Positions 1 to 7,005 of a stretch of 64,000 bases of DNA are shown piece after piece (position 1 is the first letter of the stretch; each line of letters begins with the position of its first letter). This stretch comes from Kitasatospora sp. NBC_00315 (GTDB lineage Bacteria; Actinomycetota; Actinomycetes; Streptomycetales; Streptomycetaceae). The stretch covers positions 6,262,001-6,326,000 of the forward strand of contig NZ_CP108025.1 of the NCBI RefSeq assembly GCF_041435095.1, given 5' to 3'. A model generated the notes under the pieces. That model was not told where the DNA came from, made no database searches, and was given only the letters and a program-made list of their open reading frames with translations. A program made the translations under genes and the position numbers.

Positions 1-430
1 GCTGCTCGCCGCCGGAGAGGGTGCCGGCCGCCTGCTTGCGGCGCTCGCCGAGGATCGGGAAGAGCGTGTAGGCGCGCTCGACGTCGGAGGTGATGCCGTC
101 GGCGTCCTTGCGCAGGAAGGCGCCGAGGAGCAGGTTCTCCTCGATGGTCATCCGGGGGAAGATGTGCCGGCCCTCGGGGGAGTGCGCCAGCCCGAGCGCT
201 ACGATCCGGTGCGCGGGGACGGTGCTCAGCGGCTGCCCGTCGAAGGTGATCGTCCCGGAGGTCGGCCGGAGCAGCCCGGACAGGGTGCGCAGGGTGGTGG
301 TCTTACCGGCGCCGTTGGTGCCGATGAGCGTGGTGACCTCGCCCTGGTTGACGGTGAAGCTGATGCCCTTGACGGCTTCGATCTTGCCGTAGGAGACGCG
401 GAGGTCCTCGACCTCCAGGAGAGCGGTCAC
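1..430 (-). CDS. livF: Branched-chain amino-acid ABC transporter ATPase LivF, 3' end cut by window
   Basis: One of two cytoplasmic ATPases driving a branched-chain amino-acid type importer. Only the first 143 codons are in the window. They show Walker A GTNGAGKT (about residues 37-44), the LivF-like HSPEGRHIFPRMT region, and the ABC signature LSGGEQ right at the edge. The GTG start at 430 overlaps the livG stop by 4 bp (GTGA), which implies translational coupling. Walker B and the C-terminus lie outside. The family assignment is firm; the solute (leucine/isoleucine/valine or another amide) is inferred. Confidence 0.95.
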   Translation of the reverse strand, partial: MTALLEVEDLRVSYGKIEAVKGISFTVNQGEVTTLIGTNGAGKTTTLRTLSGLLRPTSGTITFDGQPLSTVPAHRIVALGLAHSPEGRHIFPRMTIEENLLLGAFLRKDADGITSDVERAYTLFPILGERRKQAAGTLSGGEQ

Positions 431-1284
431 TGGCTGGCCTCCGTGCTTGCGTCCGGGCCGGGCCCGGTGGTTCCTTCGAGCGGTGCGCCGAGGTAGGCGG
501 TGATGACGCGCTCGTCGCTCTGGACGGTCTCGCGGTCGCCCTCGACGATCTTCTGGCCCTGGACCAGCACGGCGGTGCGGTCGCAGAGGTTGAAGATGAA
601 GCGCATGTCGTGCTCGATGACGAGGATCGCGACGCCCTTGTCCCGGATCGCGAAGACGAGCTCCTCGGCGGCGCGGGTCTCCTGGGGGTTCATGCCGGCG
701 GTGGGCTCGTCCAGCAGCAGCAGGCCGGGGTCACTGGCGAGGGCGCGGGCGATCTCCAGCTTGCGCTGCTCGCCGTAGGGCAGATTGCGCGCCAGGTGGT
801 CGGCCTTGGCGGCGAGGCCGGTGAACTCCAGGAGCTCCATGGCCCGGTCGTGGCCCTCGGACTCGGCGCGACGGTAGCCGGGGCCGCGCAGGATGGCGGA
901 GAAGATGCCCTCCTTGGTGCGGCAGTGCCGGCCGACGAGGACGTTCTCCAGGACGGTCATGTTGGCGAAGAGCCGGATGTTCTGGAAGGTGCGGGCGATG
1001 CCGGCCTGGGTGACCCGGTGGGGCTTGGGCGGCAGGACCTTGCCCCGGTAGCTGACGGTGCCCTCGGTGGGGACGTACAGGCCGGTGAGGCAGTTGAAGA
1101 AGGTGGTCTTGCCGGCGCCGTTGGGCCCGATCAGGCCGATGATCTCACCCTCGTTGACGGTGAGGTCGACGTTGTTGACGGCGGTGAGGCCGCCGAAGCG
1201 CATGGTGACGCCCCGGACGTCGAGCAGCGCGGTGCCGACGGGCGCGGGCGCGGGGGCGGTGGTGGTGGTCATCTGGGTTTTCAC
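427..1284 (-). CDS. livG: Branched-chain amino-acid ABC transporter ATPase LivG
   Basis: Second ATPase of the importer, 285 aa. Walker A GPNGAGKT is at about residues 53-60, the degenerate signature is LPYGEQRKLEIARAL, and Walker B is LLLLDEPTAGMNP followed by the His-switch region VIEHDM. The signature YGEQ in place of SGGQ is usual for LivG. The GTG start overlaps the livM stop (GTGA). An internal ATG four codons later is an alternative start. It lies between livM and livF in a five-gene leftward operon. Confidence 0.95.
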   Translation of the reverse strand: MKTQMTTTTAPAPAPVGTALLDVRGVTMRFGGLTAVNNVDLTVNEGEIIGLIGPNGAGKTTFFNCLTGLYVPTEGTVSYRGKVLPPKPHRVTQAGIARTFQNIRLFANMTVLENVLVGRHCRTKEGIFSAILRGPGYRRAESEGHDRAMELLEFTGLAAKADHLARNLPYGEQRKLEIARALASDPGLLLLDEPTAGMNPQETRAAEELVFAIRDKGVAILVIEHDMRFIFNLCDRTAVLVQGQKIVEGDRETVQSDERVITAYLGAPLEGTTGPGPDASTEASQ

Positions 1285-3032
1285 GCCCCTGCCTTGGTGA
1301 GTGCCGAGTCGTCCGGTGAAGCCTGGGCCGGGATGAGCGGCTCGTGGAACTCCAGCTTGTTGCGGCGGTTGGGGATGAGCCCCTCGGGGCGGATCCGCAT
1401 CAGGATGATGAGCGTGACGCCGAACGCGAGCAACTGGTAGTTGGAGAGGAACTCGAGCTTCTTCGGGACGAGGAAGAGCAGGGTGGCGCCGACCAGGGGC
1501 CCGCTGATGGTGCCCATGCCGCCGAGGATGACCGCGGCGAGCAGGAAGGCGGAGTTCGGCGGGAGGGCCTCGGCGAAGGTGTACTGGTCGGGGGTGACGG
1601 TGTAGCTGACGTGCGCCTGGACGGTACCGGCCAGGCCGGCCAGGCAGGCGCCGAGGGCGAAGGCGAGCAGCTTGAGGCGGAAGCCGTTGATGCCCATGGC
1701 CTCGGCGGCGGTCTCGTCCTCGCGGATGGCGACCCAGGCGCGGCCGATCCGGGAGTTGCCGACGCGGGCGAAGACCAGCACGACGAAGGCGGTGACGATG
1801 AGCATCAGCAGGTAGTAGTTGGAGAACCGGCCGAGTTCGACGCCGCCGACGAGGTGCTTCCTGCCCAGGTCGAAGCCGAGGATCTGGAGGTCGGGGATGC
1901 GCGGGATGCCGTTGGACCCGTTGGTGAGGTTGGGGCCGGTGGTCCCGTTGAGGTTGTTCATGGTGATGCGGAAGATCTCGCCGAAGCCGAGCGTGACGAT
2001 GGCGAGGTAGTCGCCGCGCAGTCGCAGGGTCGGGGCGCCGATCAGGACGCCGAACACCATGGAGGCGGCCGCTCCGGTGAGGGCCGCGGCCCAGAAGGGG
2101 AACTGGACGTGGATCGGGGAGGCGGGGGAGCCGGAGACCAGGGCCGCGGCGTAGGCGCCGACGCCGAGGAAGGCCACGTAGCCGAGGTCGAGCAGGCCGG
2201 CCAGGCCGACGACGATGTTCAGGCCCAGGGCGACGGTCGCGAAGATCAGGATGTTCGCGGCGACCGAGGTGTACTGGTCGCTGGTCTGGGTGAACGGGAA
2301 GCCGGCGGCGGCGGCGAAGGCGGCGCCGGTGGCGACCGGGCGGTGCTTGACGGTCAGGGCGCGCAGGCGGTCCAGCAGGCCGGACTTGGCGAGTGCGGCG
2401 ACGCTGAAGCCGGTCAGCAGCAGGTAGGCGGTGAACAGCTCGCCGTACTCGGTGTCGATGCCGAAGGTGATGGCGAACAGGCCGACCGCGAACGCCGCGA
2501 TGATCAGCAGCACCTCGACCCAGGAGGGCAGTTCGCGGGGCGGCGCGAGGCGGCGCTCGACCTTGGCCAGGCGCAGTCCGCGTCCGGTGGTGTTGCGCTC
2601 CAGCGGGAGGCCGAGCGCGCCCACGACGGTGAGCAGCGAGGTGAGGCCGGCGAGCCAGCCGCCGGGTTCGAGGTTGGCGAGGCCGCCGAGCTCGACCGAG
2701 ATGGCGATGAGGGAGAACCAGCTGACGGCGGCGGTGCCGAAGGCGGCGTACAGGACGGCGTTGTCACTGCCGGTGGGGCTGAGCCAGCGCAGTCCGGGGA
2801 CGCGGTGCCCGGCGAGGGTGAGCAGCAGGGTGATCAGGCCGCCGGTGAGGGTGAGCCACTGCAGGCCGGCGGGGGAGCCGTAGTAGGTGAGGTCGCCGGG
2901 GAACTCGGAGGTCCAGGTCCAGGCGGTGAGGGCGGTGAGGGCGGTGGCGGCGGCCGCCGCGGCGGTGAAGGGCCGGGCGGCGCGGGCGGGGACGGGGATG
3001 ACGGGGGTGAGTTCGGTGCTCATGGTGGTCAC
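1281..3032 (-). CDS. livM: Branched-chain amino-acid ABC transporter permease LivM
   Basis: Membrane permease of 583 aa. The C-terminal half (about 260-545) is the LivM permease domain, with the conserved GLLDLGYVAFLGVGAYAAAL and LRLRGDYLAIVTLGFGEI stretches and the cytoplasmic loop IGRAWVAIREDETAAEAMGI that contacts the ATPases. The N-terminal 250 residues add several hydrophobic segments not found in short LivM proteins; long LivM forms are common in actinomycetes. The GTG start at 3032 overlaps the livH stop by 4 bp; ATG at 3023 is an alternative. Confidence 0.94.
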   Translation of the reverse strand: MTTMSTELTPVIPVPARAARPFTAAAAAATALTALTAWTWTSEFPGDLTYYGSPAGLQWLTLTGGLITLLLTLAGHRVPGLRWLSPTGSDNAVLYAAFGTAAVSWFSLIAISVELGGLANLEPGGWLAGLTSLLTVVGALGLPLERNTTGRGLRLAKVERRLAPPRELPSWVEVLLIIAAFAVGLFAITFGIDTEYGELFTAYLLLTGFSVAALAKSGLLDRLRALTVKHRPVATGAAFAAAAGFPFTQTSDQYTSVAANILIFATVALGLNIVVGLAGLLDLGYVAFLGVGAYAAALVSGSPASPIHVQFPFWAAALTGAAASMVFGVLIGAPTLRLRGDYLAIVTLGFGEIFRITMNNLNGTTGPNLTNGSNGIPRIPDLQILGFDLGRKHLVGGVELGRFSNYYLLMLIVTAFVVLVFARVGNSRIGRAWVAIREDETAAEAMGINGFRLKLLAFALGACLAGLAGTVQAHVSYTVTPDQYTFAEALPPNSAFLLAAVILGGMGTISGPLVGATLLFLVPKKLEFLSNYQLLAFGVTLIILMRIRPEGLIPNRRNKLEFHEPLIPAQASPDDSALTKAGA

Positions 3033-3958
3033 GCCCTGTCCGCGACGCGCTCGCCGAGCAGCCCCTGGGGCCTGACGAGCAGGACGACGATGAGGAGTAC
3101 GAACGCCCAGACGTCCTTCCAGGCGCCGCCACCGAAGAGGTGCATGCCGGGGACGTGCTGGATGTAGGCGGTGGCGAGACCTTCGGCGAGGCCGAGGGCG
3201 AGGCCGCCGAGCATGGCGCCGTAGATGTTGCCGATGCCGCCGAGGACGGCGGCGGTGAAGGCCTTGAGGCCGAGGATGAAGCCCATCCGGAAGTCGACCT
3301 GGCCGGTGCGCAGGCCGTAAGCGACGGCGGCGACGGCGGCGAACGCGGCGCCGATCGCGAAGGCCATCACGATGACCCGGTCGGTGTCGATGCCCATCAG
3401 CTTGGCGGTGTCGGGGTCCTGGCTGGTGGCCTGCATGGCGCGCCCGGAGCGGGTGCGGGCGACGAACCAGCCGAGGATGACCATGCAGACGGGTGCGGCG
3501 ATGATCAGGAAGACGTCGCTGCGCTGGATGGTGACGGAGGCCAGGTGGAAGGGGTCACCGGGGATCTTGGGGAAGACCCGGGCCTTCTTGGCGTCGGGGT
3601 AGAACGAGAAGACCAGCTGCTGGAGCACGATCGACAGGCCGATGGCGGTGATCAGCGGTGCGAGCCGGGGGGCGGTGCGCAGCGGCCGGTAGGCGAAGCG
3701 CTCGGCGCCGACGGCGACCAGGGTGGAAACCAGGATGCCCGCGATCAGCATGAGGGGCACGGCCAGCCAGAGGGTGGTGCCGCCGGGCAGCACGAGGTAG
3801 GCGGTGAGGGCGCCGAAGCCGCCGACCATGAAGATCTCGCCGTGGGCGAAGTTGATGAGCTGGACGATGCCGTAGACCATCGTGTAGCCGATCGCGACGA
3901 GGCCGTAGAGGGCTCCGAGGATCAGGCCGTTGGCCAGCTGTTGCGGTAGATCGTGCAC
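3029..3958 (-). CDS. livH: Branched-chain amino-acid ABC transporter permease LivH
   Basis: Permease partner of LivM, 309 aa and entirely hydrophobic. The family motifs GLILGALYGLVAIGYTMVYG near the N-terminus, the loop SGRAMQATSQDPDTAKLMGI, and the C-terminal AVLGGIGNIYGAMLGG are visible. The GTG start at 3958 is chosen because GGAGG lies 7-8 nt upstream and family homology begins there; the reading frame continues upstream only as antisense-like sequence through livJ. About 110 bp containing a strong hairpin separates it from livJ. Confidence 0.94.
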   Translation of the reverse strand: MHDLPQQLANGLILGALYGLVAIGYTMVYGIVQLINFAHGEIFMVGGFGALTAYLVLPGGTTLWLAVPLMLIAGILVSTLVAVGAERFAYRPLRTAPRLAPLITAIGLSIVLQQLVFSFYPDAKKARVFPKIPGDPFHLASVTIQRSDVFLIIAAPVCMVILGWFVARTRSGRAMQATSQDPDTAKLMGIDTDRVIVMAFAIGAAFAAVAAVAYGLRTGQVDFRMGFILGLKAFTAAVLGGIGNIYGAMLGGLALGLAEGLATAYIQHVPGMHLFGGGAWKDVWAFVLLIVVLLVRPQGLLGERVADRA

Positions 3959-4006
3959 CGCTGGGCCTCCGTTGTGCGTGTGTCCGCGTGGGTGGGGGAA
4001 GTGGGT

Positions 4007-4035
4007 GCGCGGGGGCGCTCGTGGCGCCCCCGCGC
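4007..4035 (-). terminator. Intra-operon hairpin between livJ and livH
   Basis: Perfect 12-bp inverted repeat GCGCGGGGGCGC / GCGCCCCCGCGC with a 5-nt loop, just past the livJ stop. No U-tract follows. A partial terminator or 3'-end stabiliser here would give more binding-protein mRNA than permease mRNA, a common arrangement in ABC importer operons. The structure is seen; the effect is inferred. Confidence 0.7.
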
Positions 4036-4065
4036 GGGTGGTTCGGCTGTCGGGACGGTGGGAGG

Positions 4066-5295
4066 TCAGCCGGCGAAGGTGCCGGACTTCTCCACGGCCC
4101 ACGCGTTGTCCTTGACGGCGTAGACGGTGAGCTGCTTGTTGGTGGTGTCGCCGTACTCGTCGAAGGAGACCTTGCCGGTCACACCGTCGAAGGAGATCTG
4201 CTGGACGGCGTCGACGACCTTCTTGCGGACGTCCGTGGGGACCTTGCCGTTGTTGGCGGCGACGACGGTCTTGACGGCCTGGACGATGGCCCAGGCGCTG
4301 TCGTAGGAGTAGCCGCCGTAGGTCTCGTACTTGTCCTTGTAGCCGGCCGCGTTGTAGTCGGCGATGAACTTGGCGGCGGTGGGCAGCTGCTCGACGGGCA
4401 GGCCGACGGCGGTGGCCAGGTCGCCCTGGCCCTTGGGGTTGAGCTTGATGAAGTCGCCGCTCTGGATGCCGTCGCCGCCCATCAGCGGGATGTTGACGCC
4501 GGCGTCCTTGAGCTGGAGGGAGAGCGGGCCGGCCGCGGGGTACTCGCCGCCGTAGTAGACGGCTTCGGCGCCGGCTGCCTTGACCTTGGTGACGATGGCG
4601 TTGAAGTCGCGGTCGTCGGGGTTGACGTGCTCCTCGCCGACGATGGTGCCGCCGAGCTTGGTGAACTCGCCCTTGAAGGTGGCGGCGAGGCCGGCGCCGT
4701 AGGTCTTCTGGTCGTCGATGAGGAAGACCTTGGACTTCTTGGCGTCGGTGAACAGGTACTGGGCGGCGAAGGGGCCCTGCACGGCGTCGGTGGTGGCGGT
4801 GCGGAAGTAGGACTTGAAGGGGCGGGCCTTGGTGCCGGTGGCCCACTTCTCGCCCTGGCTGAGGGCGACGCCGGTGTTGGCGGGGGAGATCTCGACGAGG
4901 TTGGCGTCGTTGAAGATCTGCTGCATCGACTGGGCGACGCTGGAGTTCAGCGGGCCGACGACGCCGATCACGTTGTTGTCGGCAACCAGCTGGGTGGCGT
5001 TCTGCTGGCCGGGAGCGGGCTTGGCGGTGTCGTCCAGGGCCTTGATCTGGAACTTGACGCCGGGCACCTCGTTCTTCTCGTTGGCCTGCTTGATGGCGAG
5101 GTCGACGGAGTTCTTGATGCCGAGGCCGAGCGCGGAGAGGTCTCCGGTGAGGGGGGCGTCCACGCCGATGGTGACGGTGGTGGATCCCCCGCCTGCGGCG
5201 TCGCCGCCCTTCTTCGCGTCGCGGGCGCCGCAGGCGGAGAGGCTGAGCGCTCCGATGACGGCGATGCTCACGACAAGCGCTGAACGATGACGCAC
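4066..5295 (-). CDS. livJ: Branched-chain amino-acid binding lipoprotein
   Basis: Extracytoplasmic solute-binding protein of 409 aa, tethered as a lipoprotein: Arg-containing N-terminus, hydrophobic core and lipobox LSAC with the lipidated Cys at residue 22. The mature part is a Leu/Ile/Val-type periplasmic binding fold (VTIGVDAPLTGDLSALG; VVGPLNSSVAQSMQQIFND). The GTG start at 5295 has AAGGAG upstream. It is the first gene of the liv operon. Low-affinity or non-leucine substrates cannot be excluded. Confidence 0.94.
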   Translation of the reverse strand: MRHRSALVVSIAVIGALSLSACGARDAKKGGDAAGGGSTTVTIGVDAPLTGDLSALGLGIKNSVDLAIKQANEKNEVPGVKFQIKALDDTAKPAPGQQNATQLVADNNVIGVVGPLNSSVAQSMQQIFNDANLVEISPANTGVALSQGEKWATGTKARPFKSYFRTATTDAVQGPFAAQYLFTDAKKSKVFLIDDQKTYGAGLAATFKGEFTKLGGTIVGEEHVNPDDRDFNAIVTKVKAAGAEAVYYGGEYPAAGPLSLQLKDAGVNIPLMGGDGIQSGDFIKLNPKGQGDLATAVGLPVEQLPTAAKFIADYNAAGYKDKYETYGGYSYDSAWAIVQAVKTVVAANNGKVPTDVRKKVVDAVQQISFDGVTGKVSFDEYGDTTNKQLTVYAVKDNAWAVEKSGTFAG

Positions 5296-5393
5296 GAGGG
5301 ACTCCTTCGGTCAGGAGGCGCCCCGCCAGAGGTGGCGGGTGCCGGGTCGCGCGCTGAGCCGGGCCCAGTTGGGTGGCGCGGTGACTGGCCGTG

Positions 5394-5399
5394 ACTCTA
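5394..5399 (-). promoter_or_regulatory. Candidate -10 box of the liv operon
   Basis: TAGAGT on the minus strand, about 100 nt ahead of the livJ start. No convincing -35 hexamer is seen at 17-18 bp. The rest of 5296-5582 is AT-richer than the neighbouring genes and holds no gene. Confidence 0.4.
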
Positions 5400-5582
5400 G
5401 ATGCCGTTGGGCGGCTCGTGGAGGGGTCCGGGCAGGCTGTGATTCTCTTGTTATGAGCACAGTGATCATCTGTCTCAGAATCCGGTCCGTTCTGGCGCGA
5501 TCGATCCGTTGCTGCGCAGGGGGCGGCCCGCCCCGGTTCCGATGTAAGGCCCAGAACCGCAGGTGACTACTGGTGTGTTCGA

Positions 5583-6215
5583 CTATCGGTCATCACCGTC
5601 CGCCGTGATGGACCCGGACACAGGTGTCCGGATACCGGACGAAGGGTGGGGAAGGCGCAGGTCGGCCGACGGATCGAGCGCATACGCCTCGCCCGGGATT
5701 CGATGCGGGGTCTGAATTGCGTCCGTGTTACGCAGCGTTACATCCAGGAAAGGACGTTCCGCATCCGCGGGCGCCGCCGCGCGGTCGGCGGCCGTGTACC
5801 GGGTCTTCGGCTCCACCGGCCGCCGCGGTGTCACCGCGGTCGCGGGAGGGTCGGCCGTCCCGTCGGGGAGGGCGGCGTGCGGCCGCCCGATGCCGGTGAT
5901 CCGGTACGGGTGGCCGCCGGTGCCGGTGCCGGTGCCGGTGCCTGTGCCGGTTCCCGCCGGGGTGCGCGGGGTGGAGCCGCTGCCGGGCCCGGTCGCCTCG
6001 CGGACCGCGCCGACGTACGTGAACCGGACGTCCCGCGCGGGGTGCGGAAGCAGGGTTGGCGGTGCGTCGGCCGGTGGGCCGGAGCCGGTCGCCCGGTGTC
6101 CCGTACCGGCCGCCGGAAAGGCCGCGAACAGGGCGGGTTGACGCCCCGTCGGCCCGGGGCCGGCCGGGCGGGCAGCACGTCGCGCCCCTCCGTGCTCGCA
6201 CTCCGTGCCGGACAT
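5583..6215 (-). CDS. Hypothetical protein (doubtful)
   Basis: Open frame of 210 codons with no family I recognise. The ATG start has GAGGGGG upstream, and codons up to about residue 145 are strongly G/C-ending; the last 65 codons are not. The N-terminal half is Pro/Ala/Gly-rich, the middle has a Gly-Thr repeat encoded by a hexanucleotide repeat at 5917-5952, and the C-terminal part (FLDVTLRNTDAIQTP) looks vaguely like a secreted beta-rich domain. It could be a decayed or lineage-specific gene. Overlapping plus-strand frames exist but have weaker codon bias. Confidence 0.35.
   Translation of the reverse strand: MSGTECEHGGARRAARPAGPGPTGRQPALFAAFPAAGTGHRATGSGPPADAPPTLLPHPARDVRFTYVGAVREATGPGSGSTPRTPAGTGTGTGTGTGTGGHPYRITGIGRPHAALPDGTADPPATAVTPRRPVEPKTRYTAADRAAAPADAERPFLDVTLRNTDAIQTPHRIPGEAYALDPSADLRLPHPSSGIRTPVSGSITADGDDR
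5917..5952. repeat. Hexanucleotide tandem repeat
   Basis: Four perfect CCGGTG units (5917-5940) followed by two imperfect ones. On the minus strand it would encode a Gly-Thr run. Confidence 0.85.
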
Positions 6216-6271
6216 GCCGCCGCCCCCTCGTCTGGACCAAGGGCCTGCCCGGCGGGGACAGTTGTCAAACG

Positions 6272-6287
6272 CCTTGATCGAACAAGG
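6272..6287. promoter_or_regulatory. Near-palindrome with adjacent TTGACA
   Basis: CCTTGATCGAACAAGG is a 14/16 palindrome. On the minus strand a TTGACA hexamer follows within a few bases, but no TAnnnT lies 17-18 bp beyond it. It could be an operator for the hypothetical gene at 5583-6215. Confidence 0.35.
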
Positions 6288-6335
6288 GGGCGGAGCACGA
6301 TCGTTGGTCCGGCGGCCGGTGGGCCGGGAGCCGTC

Positions 6336-6803
6336 CTACAGGTCGCGCAGCATGCAGGTGAGCCGGCAGCTGGTGATCCGCCGTCCGGTGTCGTCGGTGA
6401 TCGCGATCTCGTAGGTCGCGGCCGTGCGGCCCTTGAAGACCGCGGTGGCCACGCCGGTGACCGTTCCCGAGGTCGCCGAGCGGTGGTGGGTGGCGTTGAG
6501 GTCCACCCCGACCGCGTAGCGGCCGGGCCCGGCGTGCAGCATCGCGCCGATCGAACCGAGCGTCTCGGCCAGCGCCGCCGAGGCGCCGCCGTGCAGCAGG
6601 CCGTACGGCTGCTGGTTGCCCTCCACCGGCATGGTGCCGACCACGCGGTCCCCGGAGGCCTCGACGACCTTGATGCCGAGCCGGTCGCCGAGATGGCCGC
6701 CGGAGAAGGTGGAGGGGTCGACGCCGAGCTTGGCGAAGTGGTCCAGGACGTCCTGCGGGACGTCCAGGACGGGGGCCGCGTCGGTGGGGGCCGCGTCGGT
6801 CAT
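6336..6803 (-). CDS. PaaI-like hotdog-fold thioesterase
   Basis: Single-domain hotdog protein of 155 aa, probably hydrolysing acyl- or aryl-CoA thioesters in the cytoplasm. The conserved helix motif YGLLHGGASAALAETLGS contains the HGG and the Glu expected for the active site of PaaI/YbgC-type enzymes, and SGTVTGVATAVFKGRTAATYEI forms the later beta strands. The ATG start at 6803 gives the usual family length. It diverges from polA with about 200 bp between starts. The physiological substrate cannot be told from sequence. Confidence 0.9.
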   Translation of the reverse strand: MTDAAPTDAAPVLDVPQDVLDHFAKLGVDPSTFSGGHLGDRLGIKVVEASGDRVVGTMPVEGNQQPYGLLHGGASAALAETLGSIGAMLHAGPGRYAVGVDLNATHHRSATSGTVTGVATAVFKGRTAATYEIAITDDTGRRITSCRLTCMLRDL

Positions 6804-6959
6804 GGGAGCTCCTGCCGGTCAGGGGTCACGTCTTCATGAGCGTGCTGCTGTGATCGTACGACCGCGCTACCCGGGAGTAGCGGCCGCGCCCGGCGGTGGC
6901 GCGGCGCACCGCCGTCCGGGCCCGCCGCCGTCCTCGCGTCCGTTGTCGGCGGCGGGCCA

Positions 6960-6965
6960 TAGGAT
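6960..6965 (+). promoter_or_regulatory. Candidate -10 box of polA
   Basis: TAGGAT about 40 nt upstream of the polA GTG start, with no good -35 at the expected spacing. Confidence 0.35.
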
Positions 6966-7005
6966 CGGTCACCGGCAGTGGAATCGGCAGGAACGGGACG
7001 TTGAC

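Noticed and set aside
1344..3167. Very long plus-strand open frames over liv, hrpB, tre, MMPL and cys genes
   Set aside because: They are Gly/Ala/Asp/Arg/Gln-rich antisense readings of real genes, which arise because high GC removes stop codons; the opposite strand shows clear families.
5725..5750. Repeated GTTAC in TGTTACGCAGCGTTACA as a possible GlnR or PhoP box
   Set aside because: Spacing and second half-site do not fit the GTnAC-n6-GaAAC or GTTCACC patterns.
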